Assembly (NCBI RefSeq): GCF_016801865.2
Contig: NC_068937.1
Coordinates: 97,735,982-97,799,981 of the forward strand
Direction of reading: 5' to 3'
From: Culex pipiens pallens
Taxonomy: Eukaryota; Arthropoda; Insecta; Diptera; Culicidae
Length of the DNA: 64,000 bases
The position numbers and the translations under genes are program-made. Each line of letters starts with the position of its first letter. The first letter of the stretch is position 1. The notes beneath the pieces were generated by a model. That model saw nothing but the letters and a program-made list of their open reading frames with translations, made no database searches and had not been told where the DNA came from. Shown in pieces: positions 21,030 through 33,828 of the stretch.

Positions 21030-22100
21030 GTTCAGTACAGCATTTCTGCCCGATAGTAGAAGGCAAATTCCAGTTGGTGGAAAATTGCGGTCAAGGCAAA
21101 CATCGCCCCAGAAGAAAATAGTTGCTGGAAGTAAAAGCAACGGCAAACCGTAACACTAACTTCCTCACATTATCCTTGCTGGGAAAATACACTCTCCTCA
21201 GAACAGTAATTTCCAGTATCTTGTGACCAACAAAAGCGGGAAAAGGGGGAGAAAAATAAAATGCTTCAAGCTAAGCAGAAAGAAAAACTATACCGAGAAA
21301 CCCCCTCATTTCTGCAGCTTCCTGGCTATCAGACGACAAACACAACACTTTAGCCATCTAGGAAAAATCACACTCGAGAATTCATCGTGTTTATACCCAC
21401 TACAGGCAAAACGCTAGAAAAAGCATTCACGTGTTGCTACGCACTTGTTCAAACAAATTCACTCTCACATTGAGAGGCGAGAAGGGCGGTTTGTGAAAGC
21501 TTTCTCGTACTGGAACAATTGAAAGCTTGCCCAGGCAGCAATACAAAAGGGGCACTACTAATACTGCATGAAAGGAGTTGAAACGAATGACTACTAGGAG
21601 AAGGAGTCGTTTGAAACTTTTTGTTCTTTGGTTGGAATCGTCAATTCAAGCTTTGAAATGCACTTTTAACGGTAGAAAAAAAAATCGTTGAATTTGACGC
21701 TTTGTTAAACGGTTGTTTGCAGCCAACTTGATTCGAATTTTGTTTGCTGCATTTTAATTTAAAATAAGTGCAATATAATTTAAAAATTCAATAAAATTTC
21801 CATCTGAATTCATCGGAAAATTTTGCACACTCCCCTTCAACCATTAATGACCCCCAACTGGAAGTTAATTCAGACACCCCCGACGGATCGCATTACTACC
21901 CGAACCGACACCGTCCTTTTATCCCACAAAATGCATCCCATAATTGCATTCCAGTGGGGCCGCCCAGTGGTGATGGTTGCATAACCATTTCGGTCGGTGC
22001 CGTTTGATCATGGGAAAATGAAATTTCAAACAAAATAAAAAAACTCAATTTTTGTTCAGACCAACCAGTGGGCAAACTCTATTCTGGTTTTAAAATAAAT
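21030..22100. other. Non-repetitive intron island
   Basis: Lower repeat content and more even base composition than the neighbours (for example ccagtggggccgcccagtgg near 21951). After ttttgttcag at 21035 a frame that would join exon 3 in phase (CG+T) runs about 38 codons to a stop, but it is not backed by anything else. Possibly a regulatory block; no gene supported. Confidence 0.3.
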
Positions 22101-22778
22101 TTTGGCACGTTAGGGCTCATTTAAAATCATCAGTAAAAAAAGTATTTCTTGCTAAAATGTAAAATATTTCTATTTGCAACAATTTTTTCATCAGAAGATG
22201 AAAAGGTGGCTTTAAGATTCTCTTTTATGCTTTTTTGTTTATTATCACGAGGTAATTGATGCGGAAAATTAAAAATTCGACTTATACAGAGTTTTCCATG
22301 ATCATCACTTGTAAAAAAACAATTTCTAATAAGAATCAGTCATATTCATGGTTTGGAATGGTTTTGATATCATACGAGAAAAAAAATGAAAAAAGGTGAT
22401 GATTTTTTTGTTTTCGCAAATATCTTGCATTTGTTTGATTTTTAATGTTAAAAAATATGCTCTCTAAAATGTAATTTTTTCATCTCAAAATCAAATTTAA
22501 TCTTTAAAAAAACACTCATTTTAAACATTTTCATATTTTTTATTGGTCCTCGACTCGGACCAAAGTCGTTTTGCGGCACTGTTCATTGGAATTTTACAAA
22601 AATTCAAAATATTTTCAAACGAGCCAAACATGCTTAATATGAATAACAATGCAGAATAGTAGATGATTTTTTTCAGCACGCGTTGGATAAATATGATGAG
22701 TGCTGAAAAAAAAACAAGTTTTGCAACGGGTTCCATACAACATTTTTTTTTGCAATTCCGAAAAACACCCTTTAAATC

Positions 22779-22799
22779 AGGGGTGCCCAACCTTTTGGT
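22779..22799. mobile_element. Solo hAT-type end
   Basis: CAGGGGTGCCCAACCTTTTG is the exact reverse complement of the right end of the hAT-type element at 43809-44839, with no partner end nearby. A truncated or internally deleted relic. Confidence 0.55.
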
Positions 22800-23483
22800 A
22801 TTTCTTTTCAAAACAAGTGTCGAAAAGTTCAACTTTTCAACATCCTGTTCAGTACTGAAAAGTAGAACTTTTCAGCATTTGTTTTGAAAAGTGTTTCTAT
22901 TCGATTCCGTTATATTTGGTAGAGAAAGGTAGGCTGTTTCGACGTTCGAGAATGACAAGAAAAGTAAGTGTTTTCACGACGGAAATGCCATAAAATGCAT
23001 TTTAGATTGTTTTTAGTAGACTTCTACCTCCATTAAAATTTTGTACTCCTTATAAAAAAAAAATTTATCTCCCTGTTTTTTCGGCCCGATTATGAAGAGG
23101 GGGTAATTAGATGACACTGATAAATACTTATTTTTTTCCAATTCTGATGTGAAACAACATACTTCTCCTGTCATTCTCGAATGATGGACTACTTTTCATC
23201 GCCAAAAATAGCAGTTACTTTTCAGTGTTTTTGCAATTCCATCGTGAAACTATTTTTTTTCCTGTCATGCTCGAGTGAATAAACGGCCTACTTTTCTCTA
23301 CTAAAAACTACAGAATGGAAAGTTAAAACCTTTCAATATCAGTGCTGAAAAGTTCTTCTTTTCGGAATCAAAATGGGTGCTGAAAAGTTGAACTTTTCAG
23401 CACTTGTATCGAAAAGCAACACTTTTCAATATTTTTTGTTTTGAACGGTGAATTTACTTAACACATACGAATATATGACGACC

Positions 23484-23700
23484 GAGCCACGTAGCCCAGT
23501 GGTAACGCTTCCGCCTCGTAAGCGGTAGATCGGGGTTCAAATCCCGGCTCCGACCAACACAACTGGTGATCTTTTCCCTTCTGAATTCGATTGCTTAGCA
23601 AAGGGAAGGTAGTGTACCGTCACAAACTGGACCTTATCAAGACACCTTAGGAAGACAGCCTGTGGAATGTTAACATTAACCTTAACATGTTAACATGTTG
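23484..23700 (+). mobile_element. tRNA-derived SINE
   Basis: The 5' head (23484-23555) is clearly tRNA-like: A box TAGCCCAGTGGTAACGC, anticodon stem CCGC/GCGG around loop CTCGTAA (anticodon CGT, Thr), B box GGGTTCAAATCCC, and CCA-like end. The acceptor pairs over only about 5 bp, so it is unlikely to be a working tRNA. A non-tRNA body follows and ends in a repetitive ttaacatgttaacatg tail. The Culex SINE family called Twin is a tRNA dimer; this element shows only one tRNA unit. Confidence 0.6.
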
Positions 23701-23849
23701 AAAGCAACTCGTTGTAAAACTTGATTTTTTCAGCACTCTTCGTATTTATACAACTCGATAAACCTCGTTGGATAAATGTACGACTCGTGCTGAAAAAATC
23801 TTCTTTTTGTAACTTGTTGCATAATAGTAGTTTATGCAACAAGTTGCAA

Positions 23850-25790
23850 AAGAGCAATTCTCTGAGATTTCGGTCATTCGATTTTTTTTGTATTTTTTAA
23901 TCCGGCTGAAACTTTTTTGGTGCCTTCGGTATGCCCAAAGAAGCCATTTTGCATCATTAGTTTGTCCATATAATTTTCCATACAAATTTGGCAGCTGTCC
24001 ATACAAAAATGATATGTGAAAATTCAAAAATCTGTATCTTTTGAAGGAATTTTTTGATCGATTTGGTGTCTTCGGCAAAGTTGTAGGTATGAATATGGAC
24101 TACACTGAAAAAAATTGATACACGATAAAAAAAAATTTGGTGATTTTTAATTTAACTTTTTGTCACTAAAACTTGATTTGCAAAAAAACACTATTTTTAA
24201 TTTTTTTCATTTTTTGATATGTTTTAGAGGACATAAAATGCCAACTTTTCAGAAATTTCCAGAATGGGCAAAAAATCTTTGACCGAGTTATGATTTTTTG
24301 AATCAATACAGATTTTTTCAAAAAATCGAAATATTGGTCACAAAAATTTTTCAACTTCATTTTCCGATGTAAAATCGAATTTGCAATCAAAAAGTACTTT
24401 AGTGAATTTTTGAAAAAGTGCACCATTTTCAAGTTATAACCTTTTTTAGGTAACTTTTTTGAAAATAGTCGCAGTTTTTCATTTTTTAAAAATAGTGCCC
24501 ATGTTTGCCCACTATTGAAAAAAATATTTTTGAAAAGCTGAGAAAATTCTCTATATTTTGCTTCTTCGGACTTTGTTGATACGACCCTTAGTTGCTGAGA
24601 TATTGCCATGCAAAGGTTAAAAAACATGAAAATTGATGTTTTCTAAGTCTCACCCAAACAACCCACTATTTTCTAATGTCGATATCTCAGCAACTATAGG
24701 TCCGATTCACAATGTTAATATATGAAACATTTGTGAAATTTTCCGATCTTTTCGAAAAAAATATTTTCAAAAATTCAAAATCAAGACTAACATTTCAAAC
24801 AGGCCAAACATTCAATATTACGCCCATTTGAAATGTTAGTCTTGATTTAAAATTTTTGAAAGTATTTTTTTCGAAAAGATCGGAAAATTTCACGAATGTT
24901 TCATATATTAACATTGAAAATCGGACCTATAGTTGCTGAGATATCGACATTAGAAAATGGTGGGTTGTTTGGGTGAGACTTAGAAAACATCAATTTTCCT
25001 GTTTTTTAACATTTGCATGGCAATATCTCAGCAACTAAGGGTCGTATCAACAAAGTCCGAAAAAGCAAAATATAGAGAATTTTCTCAACTTTCCAAAAAT
25101 ATTTTTTCCAAAAGTGGGCAAACATGGGCACTATTTTTAAAAAATGAAAAACTGCGACTATTTTCAAAAAAGTTACTTAAAAATGGCTATAACTTAAAAA
25201 CGGTACACTTTATCAAAATTTCACTAAAGTACTTTTTGATTGCAAATTCGATTTTACATCGAAAAATGAAGTTGAAAAATTTTTGCGACCAATATTTCGA
25301 TTTTTTTTTAAAATCTGTATTGATTCAAAAAATCATAACTCGGTCAAAGATTTTTTGCCCATTCTGGAAATTTCTGAAAAGTTGGCATTTTATGTCCTCT
25401 AAAACATATTAAAAAATGAAAAAAATTAAAAATAGTGTTTTTTTGCAAATCAAGTTTTAGTGACAAAAAGTTAAATTAAAAATCACCAAATTTTTTTTTA
25501 CCGTGTATCAATTTTTTTCAGTGTAGTCCATATCCATACCTACAACTTTGCCGAAGACACCAAATCGATCAAAAAATTCCTTCAAAAGATACAGATTTTT
25601 GAATTTTCACATATCATTTTTGTATGGACAGCTGCCAAATTTGTATGGAAAATTATATGGACAAACTAATGATGCAAAATGGCTTCTTTGGGCATACCGA
25701 AGGCACCAAAAAAGTTTCAGCCGGATTAAAAAATACAAAAATTAAAATTAAAGAAAAAAGACCGATTCCGTAGAGAACTGCTCAAAAAGA
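23850..25790. repeat. Long foldback, second copy (about 1.94 kb)
   Basis: Arms meet near 24815. Outer edges read caattctctgagatttcggt and (right) ttccgtagagaactgctc. The arms share attttgcatcattagtttgt, agtactttttgattgcaaat and gttgctgagatatcgacatt in opposite orientation. Same family as 17348-19297 but clearly diverged, so an independent copy. The matching ORF pair on opposite strands (24166-24627 minus and 25017-25412 plus) is the two arms translated, not genes. Confidence 0.88.
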
Positions 25791-26476
25791 AGATTGTTTC
25801 AGCACGAGTCGTACATTTATCCAACGAGGTTCACCGAGTTGGATAAATACGACGAGTGCTGTAAAAATCAAGTTTTGCAACGAGTTCCATACAACATTTT
25901 TTGCAATTCCAAAAAATACCCATTGAGTGAAATTTTAAGTCAAATTTTCATGTATTTTGTCAATAAATCGTTTAAATCAAAAAAATGTTGAAAAGTGTAA
26001 CTTTTCGAAACAAGTGCCAAAAAGTTCAACTTTTCAGCACCCATTTCAGTGCTGAAAAGAAGAACTTTTCAGCATTTATTTTGAAAAGTGTTGCTATTCG
26101 ATTCTGTTATGTTTGGTACAGAAAAGTAGGCTATTTCGTCGTTCAAGAATGACAGGAAAAGTAAGTAGTTTCACGACGGAATTGCAAAAAAGTAGTTTCA
26201 GAACTTTTCAGCACTTGTTTCGAAAAGTAACACTTTTCAACATTTTTTTGATTTAAACGATTCATTGACAAAATACAAGAAAATTTGACTTAAAATTTTA
26301 CTCAATGGGTGTTTTTCGGAATTGCAAAAAATGTTGTATGGAACTCGTTGCAAAATTTGATTTTTTTAGCACTCGACGTATTTATCCAACTCGGTGAACC
26401 TCGTTGGATAAATGTACGACTCGTGCTGAAAAAATCCTCTTTTTGCAACTTGTTGCATAAACTACTATTTCAGCAT
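25790..26476. mobile_element. Palindromic GTTGCATAA element, compact copy
   Basis: Left part gcacgagtcgtacatttatc with gcaacgagttccatacaaca is matched in reverse by tgttgtatggaactcgttgc and gataaatgtacgactcgtgc on the right. The centre carries aaagttcaacttttcagcac palindromes. Non-coding. Abuts the foldback at 23850-25790. Confidence 0.7.
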
Positions 26477-26519
26477 CCGATTTGGAGTGCTAAAGTTCAA
26501 CTTTTCGATACTGTTTGAA

Positions 26520-27000
26520 GTTTGACTTTTAACCCTCTACTGCCCAAATTTTTTTTCGAAAATTTTTATTTTTCCCGTGTTTAGGAGGTCATTTTGAGCA
26601 ACTTTTGTTCAACGAAAAACTTTACTTCTCTTGTTCTATGTTTTTCTTGTTTCATTTTTAGTATTTTAATTTGCATTTATCTTGTTTAGTTTATGTTTGT
26701 TCTTGGTAGTATTTGGCCTATTCTACCACCTCCTATCATTACATTTCGCCTATCTAACTTTTTCATGTTTTACAGTCACTTTTTCAACTTTTTGCTTGTT
26801 TTACACATTTTCTGCTATAAAATGGCACCATAATCATTTAAATTGTAAAAAAAATGCGTAGAGGTATACTTTGGGACACTACAAAAATTACTGCATACTT
26901 CTTTTTGCTTAAAATATAGAAAATGTTAGTAAAAAACACAGCCAAAGTTGACCCCTAAAAAAATGGGCAGTTTTGCCATTTTGAAAAACAATTGACTATT
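26520..27000. mobile_element. Probable dispersed element with CTGCCCA edges
   Basis: Begins aaccctctactgcccaaatt and ends aaaaaaatgggcagttttgc; the tgcccaaatttttt/aaaaaatgggca pair is an inverted match. Interior AT-rich, non-coding. Target duplication not seen. Confidence 0.4.
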
Positions 27001-28174
27001 CTATGGCGTGGTTGACATGGAGTCACAGAATAAATTAGCACAATACTTTATAATTGTCACGATGTATCGTAAATAAACAATCCAACGAAAAATTCAATTA
27101 TTCACGAAAGCCATCCGAATCAACGTTAAAATGCAAACGTTTCCCCTCTTTTTGAAAAGCAGCAACAACCTACATTGCATCGCAAGCGAGGACACCAATT
27201 AACACGTGGCGAACGAACACGACCAACATTGTGTAAGCAAACACATTAATTGCAGAACGTGCCAATTGAAAGTGGCAGCATAATCAAAAACGAAATAAAA
27301 AAAAAATAAAAAAAATAAACCAAGCTGAAACCAAACAATTCCCCCTTCGGAGAGTGGCAGGCAGCACATTCTAGCAATCAATCACGTCACTGTCCGTTGA
27401 CCCCACCAACCCCAAGGGGGGGTCAATTTTCCTCCAGCATCCCAACACTAGGATTGCACTGAATGCCATGGAAGCCAGCAGTCATGGAACAGCTGGAAAC
27501 CGATAACCTTCTTCTTCTTCGCTGGGGAGTCCTTTTTCACCACATTCCACTCCGGTCCCAGGACGGCAGTAGGAGAGGAGTGAAAATGCACTAGACGAGT
27601 CTTTCTTTCGTCAGGGTAGTCCCATGTTGGGTCAGTTGGGTTTCCTATCGCCATCCCCACTATCCTTAATATTGATAGCCACCACATCAAACAGTGAGTG
27701 CAGTGTGAGGACGTCAGCAGACACCACCCATACTACCATCTCACCATCACTGGCTGGCCAATGGTCGTCACAAGGATAAGGCATAGGGGAAGGTGAGATT
27801 TTCGATATCGATTTTGAAGTGAATATCATTCGATTCAGTTTGAAGTCCCATAGAACTTTATAAAAGTTTGACAAAAACTGATTCTGGCTGATTAATCTAT
27901 GATAAAAAAAAGTGTTTCTTACAAGAGAGTAAAAGTTCCACGTTTTTAGTAGGCACGTTTCTAATGAAGTAGTATATATTTAAGGTGAAACGGGATGCCA
28001 GTTGTTGGATAACTTCTATTCAATTCCAATCAATTTCTAAACTTGACAGCTGCTATGGCTCTGTCTTCCCGTATCACTAAGATCTATCAATTGTTGTTGT
28101 TAGCGACAAAAATTAAATAACTGGTTAAGATTTTTGAAGAATCTTTTCGATAAAAAAAAGAAGATAAAATGAGA
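27000..28174. other. Non-repetitive intron island
   Basis: More even base composition (for example ccaccaaccccaagggggg near 27404 and acaccacccatactaccatc near 27721) and no repeat family in common with the rest of the window. ORFs on the minus strand (27448-27690, 27632-27874) have no motif. Could be conserved non-coding DNA. No gene supported. Confidence 0.3.
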
Positions 28175-28176
28175 TA

Positions 28177-28372
28177 CCGTCAACTTGGGCGAATTGGGAC
28201 AGCAGTTTTAACCATGTTGGAGCACAATATTTTGATTTTTCTGATTGGTTTCGATTTGAACAGACTCAGAACAACAAAATGTGTACATCTGTTTCCAAAT
28301 TTAAAAGCTTTAAATGCTCTGAAAACTGCTGTCCCTATTCAGACTGTAGTCCCGATTCGCTCCAGATGACGG
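28177..28372. mobile_element. CCGTCA/CCGTAA MITE
   Basis: Starts CCGTCAACTTGGGCGAATTG and ends CGATTCGCTCCAGATGACGG with TA on both sides (28175-28176, 28373-28374). The interior is almost the same as in the element at 9817-10031, so the two are one subfamily. Confidence 0.88.
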
Positions 28373-28374
28373 TA

Positions 28375-29517
28375 GCCTTAGTTAATCTGAAAAAAAAACC
28401 TAATTGTGAAACCACCATTATCTAGCAAAACTTAAAAGGATATTATCTTTTTTTCATGACATTTGCTTCCAGATTTCCTTTTTGTATAGGAACGTTACCT
28501 TTTTGATGAGTTCTGAGATTTAATATCATGGCAACCTTGTCATGAGATATTTTTTATATGCTTATACAGTAATTTGACGTTTGGCGTCGTGTTTCCCATT
28601 GATTCACACGATGCATTTAAAGTTTCGTAGCATGCGTTGACCGTTAAAACCAGGGGGTAGCGAAGAGGACGCCATCTTGGAAGTTCAGAAAACAAACACT
28701 GAAATTAGTATTATACATATTACTATGGTTACACGTAGTGTGTTATCCTGGTTGAACTCAAAAGTCCCATGCAAATGTGTAAAAGCAAACTGGAAAATGT
28801 GTAATGCCGATTCTGAGTGTATGGGCGCACTGTTTTGTCGACCAAAAGAAAAAAAGCAAAAAAAGGTAAACAGAAAAATCACTTTTTTCGATATGAATTT
28901 TCAGCCAATATTGGGATGGAATCTACAAGAATATGATAGAATTTGCCATCAGCAACACAATTCACGTGTTTTTTTTCAGGAATTTATCGATTAAATTGCG
29001 GAAAATTTGAAAATCAAAAACCCAAACAATGATTTGTTATGGGCTACCATTTGACAGCTAGTGCTTTTGTTGTGGGCTCTCATTTGACAACCGTGCTAAT
29101 GTCGACTGTTGTTAGTTTGCTTTGGTCGGAATAGGGTTGCCATCCCCCCGGTTAAAATGAAGATTTCGAAGGATTCCGGCGCCGCCGGATAAATCGGCTT
29201 TGCGCAAGCTCAGGGTTGAACGGATGACCATGAACCCTTAGAGAAAAATGTTCCTTGGACCACCCCCGACACGGCTACCTAGTGTAAGTGTGGACTAAAG
29301 TTTGTCGCTTAGCTTGTAGAAGCGTTTGAAGTAAAATCACTCATTTCCCATAGCAATTTCCATGTAAACTTTAACCCCCGAGCGACAAGCCAGTTTTCAA
29401 CCAAATGAGCTCAAATTTGGTATGAGAGTCCCTATGGGTACCCTCTACAAGATGGCCCTTATTTCAGCCGGATCAAAACACTTTCGAAAAAATGACCCAC
29501 CCTATTATACACTCAAC
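28375..29517. other. Repeat-like intron stretch, no gene supported
   Basis: A plus-strand frame at 28677-28994 (105 codons) has several Cys but no motif or splice context. The segment around 29130-29290 (ccccccggttaaaatgaaga, gattccggcgccgccggata) is GC-rich and repeat-like; I cannot classify it. Confidence 0.3.
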
Positions 29518-29519
29518 CC

Positions 29520-29742
29520 CCGGTGGTTGGTCACTTTTTCGTTTGACACTTTTTTGTACCCCGTTGGTTTGACAAAGTCAAACTAAAAAGTGACGAACTG
29601 TCACTTTTTACACGGGACTCACACATACTATCAAACAAAGCGTTTGGTAGTAAGTGTGAGCTCTGTGTAAAGGGGAGGTCAAACTAAAAAGTGACCCCGT
29701 TCGTTTGACAACAGTTGGTGTCAAACCATCGGGGTTTCAGTG
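29520..29742. mobile_element. TA-target MITE with CACTnAAnCCCC ends
   Basis: Left end CACTCAACCCCCGGTGGTT; right end, read in reverse, CACTGAAACCCCGATGGTTT. TA on both sides (29518-29519, 29743-29744). The interior repeats gtttgac and aaaagtgac words symmetrically. 223 bp, non-coding. Confidence 0.85.
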
Positions 29743-29744
29743 TA

Positions 29745-31008
29745 TGCACAAATATGTACAAAGTCTTTGGCCGTCGCCCCTAATCTGGTTCAAGAGTGAT
29801 CAAAAAATTACAAATTTCAAGATAAATTTTCAAAAAAATGGAACTAAAATTCGAATCGAAGATTTCGTGATTTTTGGGGGTTTCATATCTTTTTTTTTGC
29901 GGAATGAAACCTTTTTCAAAAAGAAATCTCATTATTTTGATGAATGCCGGTACGTTGCAGAATATATTCAGCGATTCCACGTCAAACCAGCAGGATCCAG
30001 ATAAATTTAGACACCATTTTTTTTTTGTTTGGCAATAAGAGACCCTAAATAGCCGAGACTATGCTAAATCGGTCTGGCAACGTATGTTTCGAGCTTGGCA
30101 ACACTGCCAAGTTTGCTAGGCGTAAAGGAAAATGCTCGTTCGGATACGTCAAATTCACTTCGAGCAGTCTCCTTATGTAGGGTCCCTAAATAAGGCTGGT
30201 GCTGCAAACATGGTTGTCCAAAAATGGCGTTTTAAATAATAATTTTCAGGATGTTTAACAAATAACGAAAATGATGGTAACATTACATCAGGAATTGGTG
30301 AATATTCATCAGTTTCTGATTAATTTTCATCAGGTTTACATTTTTATACATTTTTCAAATAAAATTTATCATAAATAAACGTAATATTCAATCATCAAAA
30401 TTTCAACCTTCCAAAATTAAACCTTTTTTTCTATGTACGTAACATGTCCAAAAATGGTGACAGGAGACATGATTTCTGAAAAAAACGGTGACAGGAGACA
30501 TGATTTCTGAAAAAAACGGATTCGGTACATTAATTGATCTTAAAGCACCATGTGTCTGCAGCAAAATGTACTCGAAATTAGTTTCTATGGAGAAGCATGG
30601 TACTTTTAATCAGTTTGATATATCGAAATTTGATTTTTTTGCCTTCCTCACCTGAGGTAAGGCTATAATAAGATTTTGAAGTTTTAAAAAAAATACGGCT
30701 TAACTTTTACTTATTTTCCCCTACACTTTTGGCTTTCACTACTTTCATCTTTTTGTCGTTGCTGGGAGTGTTGATGATCTGGCAAAATATCTTCACAAGA
30801 AAAACATATACAAATACACACACTCACCACACCCACCCCCACATGCAGTATGTGTTCGAATACTCGGTGTCAACCCAGAACAAGTGAACTGAATTGTTGG
30901 AAGTTTTATTTCTGGAGCTTCTTTGGCTTCTCTGTTTTACTGTACTCGCTGCTGAAACTGAAACTGATGCTGGGGGGTTGAAGTTGAAGATCCTTTCTTT
31001 TCCAGCAG
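29745..31008. other. Intron stretch with small repeats
   Basis: Holds a perfect tandem pair of a 31-bp unit at 30456-30517 (ggtgacaggagacatgattt...) and a solo end of the GCCTTCCTCA family at about 30640-30670 (gccttcctcacctgaggtaa). The part at 30820-31005 is GC-richer and non-repetitive. No gene supported. Confidence 0.45.
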
Positions 31009-31010
31009 TT

Positions 31011-33321
31011 CCCAAGTAACAAATGATATGCTTAGTATTCTTATAAGTTTTTATTAAAGTTTTAAAAAGTGCAATAAAGTATTACTTGAGCTTTGATTAA
31101 AACCTACTTGTTTTATTGTCACAAAACTTAATAATAGTTTCAAGATTTCTTCAAGATAATGTTAAGAATTTTATATTAGGTTTTAATTTGGTTTTATTCC
31201 TTACACTTAAAACTATCTTGAAGAGGTTGTTCTGTTGCTAAATGACTTTAACGAAGTCTGCCTTAAATCAGTCCCGTCTTCAAAGAGCATTTTTACAATC
31301 CTGTAAGACTTAAACTGTCAGTATCTCTGCAACTTCGTTCGGTGCAGAACGTGAAGCTGTTCCCTAAACAATTATTCATGAATATTCAGTTAGATTATTC
31401 ATTGTTACGTTCAAGGTGTAATAAAAATGGCTTTTTGTTGTTTCTTATTGTGTTTTAGTTTTGATGAAAAGAATAATAAATAATATTTTCCTGAAATAGT
31501 TATTACTGTTGAGTGCCTTGGAATTGGCTCCAAAAAAGTGCTTTTAAAGATTTAGTGAATTTTTATTTCACCTGTCTAAACACATCCGACTCTGCCTGCG
31601 GTTCTTACATTGTGGGAAATAATTCTATATTTAAAAAAAATAATATGAATTTATTTCCGATAAAGTGCGCTTGGTTGATAGTTTTTGGGGAACACTTCTG
31701 GAGCGTCATTTGGAAAGGTCGCAAAAGCATTTGGATAGCTGGAACTGTTTTGCAAATTCTGAAACAACAGGTAACAATTTAACAAAACCCGTAGTGTTAA
31801 AAGGTAACCGGGAAGCCAGCTTTTGTTCTGTGAAAATGTTACCTTTTGTATCGAAACTTGTAGAATAGTTCCAGCAGTCAAAATGCTTATCCGCCATTTT
31901 CCCGTGCTGCTACATGTCTGCAGACAATTGAGATTTAACAAGGACTGGCATAAATACTTAAGGTATACAAAAGGCTACCCATAAAACTTTATATTCGTAA
32001 ATTAGTCTTCGATAAACCCATCAGATCTAGTTTTGTGTATTGTTACGCCCAATAATTGACAGTTGCGCTCAAGGTGTCATTTGTGCTATTGTTGCAGTTT
32101 TTTGTATTTTTTGTGAATAACTATTTCAATCAATAATATGGTCTTTTTGTACTGTCTACTTGTGTAAGTGAAGGGAAAAGTAAAAAAAAAAACTGTGGTA
32201 AATGTTGTGACGATCACTTAACAATATTGATAATAAGGACAGTATTTATAAAGCTACACGAATAAAGTTGCGTCAATTGGTTCTTCATTAAGTGATCTTA
32301 TGTGTGTTCATGCTGTGTGTTTTTTGAATGAATAAATATCGTTAAAAAGCAAAAAAAAACCTTTCTGTTTTTTATTCAGTTATTTTGAAATTCAATTTCT
32401 CCACCAACGAAGGCGATCTACTTGCAGCTGAAAAAGTTGCATGTGCTACGGTCCCGCCATGTGCGATATAATCTTGTAGAAACCCATGATAAAACGTTTT
32501 GGTTCTGATTAAAGCTCTTATAAGTCTTTTATAAATCTGATATGTTCTGGCTAGTTTTGAGGCAGAACTGCTCAAGAATGAATAGATTTAAAATATATTT
32601 AATCAAGAGCATTTATACTTATCGAATTTCGCCATATTGCTGAAAGAAGCAAGGGACAAAAAAACGCAGCCATATTGAATTTTGGAAGCAACAACAAGCA
32701 AAAATTATTAGTTTTTGAAAAAATCTCAACTTTTTTTCAGGGATTTGAAAGTGCTCACACTAATTTTTCGAGCAATCTTTGACAATAGGTCGATGATTTT
32801 TTTTTTGGCATAACTGTTGTGGCTTATTATAAGTATAAACTTCAACAAATATTTCTTAGTTACAATAAATAATATTGCCAAATTATTATCATCTGCCATC
32901 AGTCATTGTATTTGCGTGTAAGAATAATTTATTTTAATCAAGTAAATTTGTATGTCATTCCCTCTGATATACAACCTTTTGGTTTTACTGCAAAACAAAT
33001 AAATAAATACTTCATGCTCTGATATAGCATTCAAGAATAATTACAGACTTCAAGAAAACCTTTTTCCAAGCCAAGCAGTTTTAATCTTGTTTTGGAGAGC
33101 TCTATAATGTTTTTATAAAGCACACATTAAAACTGGTAAGTTTTAACATGCTCCTCAAAAATACTCTTGATAACCTCCTAAAATAGTCCATTTTGGATTT
33201 AATGTTGATTTAACTGGTATTTAACTCAGCATGTAGGACCATAAAGCATTTCATTTGAATTTTCTTAAGAATTCTACAGAAACTCTTTGAGACTATTACA
33301 AAACTGAAATTGTTACTTGGG
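31011..33321. mobile_element. 2.3-kb element with CCCAAGTAACAA ends
   Basis: Left end CCCAAGTAACAAATG; the right end TTGTTACTTGGG is its reverse complement over 12 bp. Both flanks are TT, so the target duplication is unclear. The interior is AT-rich, with no transposase, and contains an imperfect hairpin at 31729-31893. Superfamily not assigned. Confidence 0.6.
31729..31893. repeat. Imperfect hairpin, about 165 nt
   Basis: The left arm (gcatttggatagctggaact, caacaggtaac) pairs with the right arm (gttaccttttgt, agttccagcagtcaaaatgc) with mismatches. It is longer and looser than a typical insect pre-miRNA and lies within a mobile element, so I call it a repeat, not an ncRNA. Confidence 0.45.
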
Positions 33322-33324
33322 TTG

Positions 33325-33800
33325 TGCAACATTTGTCGTGTAGTTTTGTGTTTTATATTTCTTTCTTTCAATGGTGTCTGGACCAAACACCCCCTCACTC
33401 GTACAGAGATCGGGACTAAGTCCCTCTTTGTGTGTGTGTGTTTGTGCGCGCTTCTTGTGAGTTTCTCCCCATTGGGACAAACAGAACTTACAGGAGATCA
33501 TGTCATTCGACTTTTGCTGAAGCATCTGGGAGAGAGAGGGAAAGAGCCTTTTGGCTGTTGCGAGTGCGTGACGTTGTAAAGTTAAATTGGGCGGAAGGAG
33601 GTAAATGTGGAGGAAAGGGAAAAAAAATCATGGACAAGGACGACAGTTCAAAACATTGTGTAATTCATGGTGGGAAACAACATTGAACACGCGCAGAATT
33701 GAATGGGCTGGCTGGCAGTGGTGGAATTAAAACAGTTGAAAAACTTTTCAATGCATTGTGGTTGAATTGAATGATTAAGGTTTCAGATATTTTTTTAGAC
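33325..33800. other. Non-repetitive intron island with GT tract
   Basis: GC-richer than its flanks, with a (GT)n run at 33429-33446 and purine-rich words (gggagagagagggaaagagc). Overlapping ORFs on both strands have no motif. Possibly a regulatory segment. Confidence 0.3.
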
Positions 33801-33828
33801 AGGCAGGAATAATGTAACATTTGAGCAA

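Larger units (their letters stand above)
22645..23845. mobile_element. Palindromic GTTGCATAA element with a SINE inside
   Basis: The inner left block (ttcagcacgcgttggataaa with gcaacgggttccatacaaca, about 22670-22740) is matched in reverse at 23700-23835 (ttggataaatgtacgactcg, acttgttgcataa). The interior repeats gctgaaaagttgaacttttc-type palindromes many times. A tRNA-derived SINE (23484-23700) lies in the right part. The sister element at 25790-26476 is a cleaner copy. Confidence 0.6.

Noticed and set aside
21036..21152. Possible exon 4 after ttttgttcag (phase-compatible, reads TAFLPDSRRQIPVGG...)
   Set aside because: The frame ends in a stop after about 38 codons with no poly-A signal that I trust, and a second acceptor 5 bp on opens a different frame; a chance match is likely in 50 kb of intron.
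23484..23555. Functional tRNA-Thr(CGT) gene
   Set aside because: Acceptor pairing is short and a non-tRNA body with repetitive tail follows, so it is better read as a SINE head.
24166..25412. Pair of similar 130-150-codon ORFs on opposite strands
   Set aside because: They are the two arms of the foldback at 23850-25790 translated in mirror image.
31729..31893. microRNA precursor
   Set aside because: The hairpin is long with many mismatches and sits in a mobile element; no sign of a conserved 22-nt arm.
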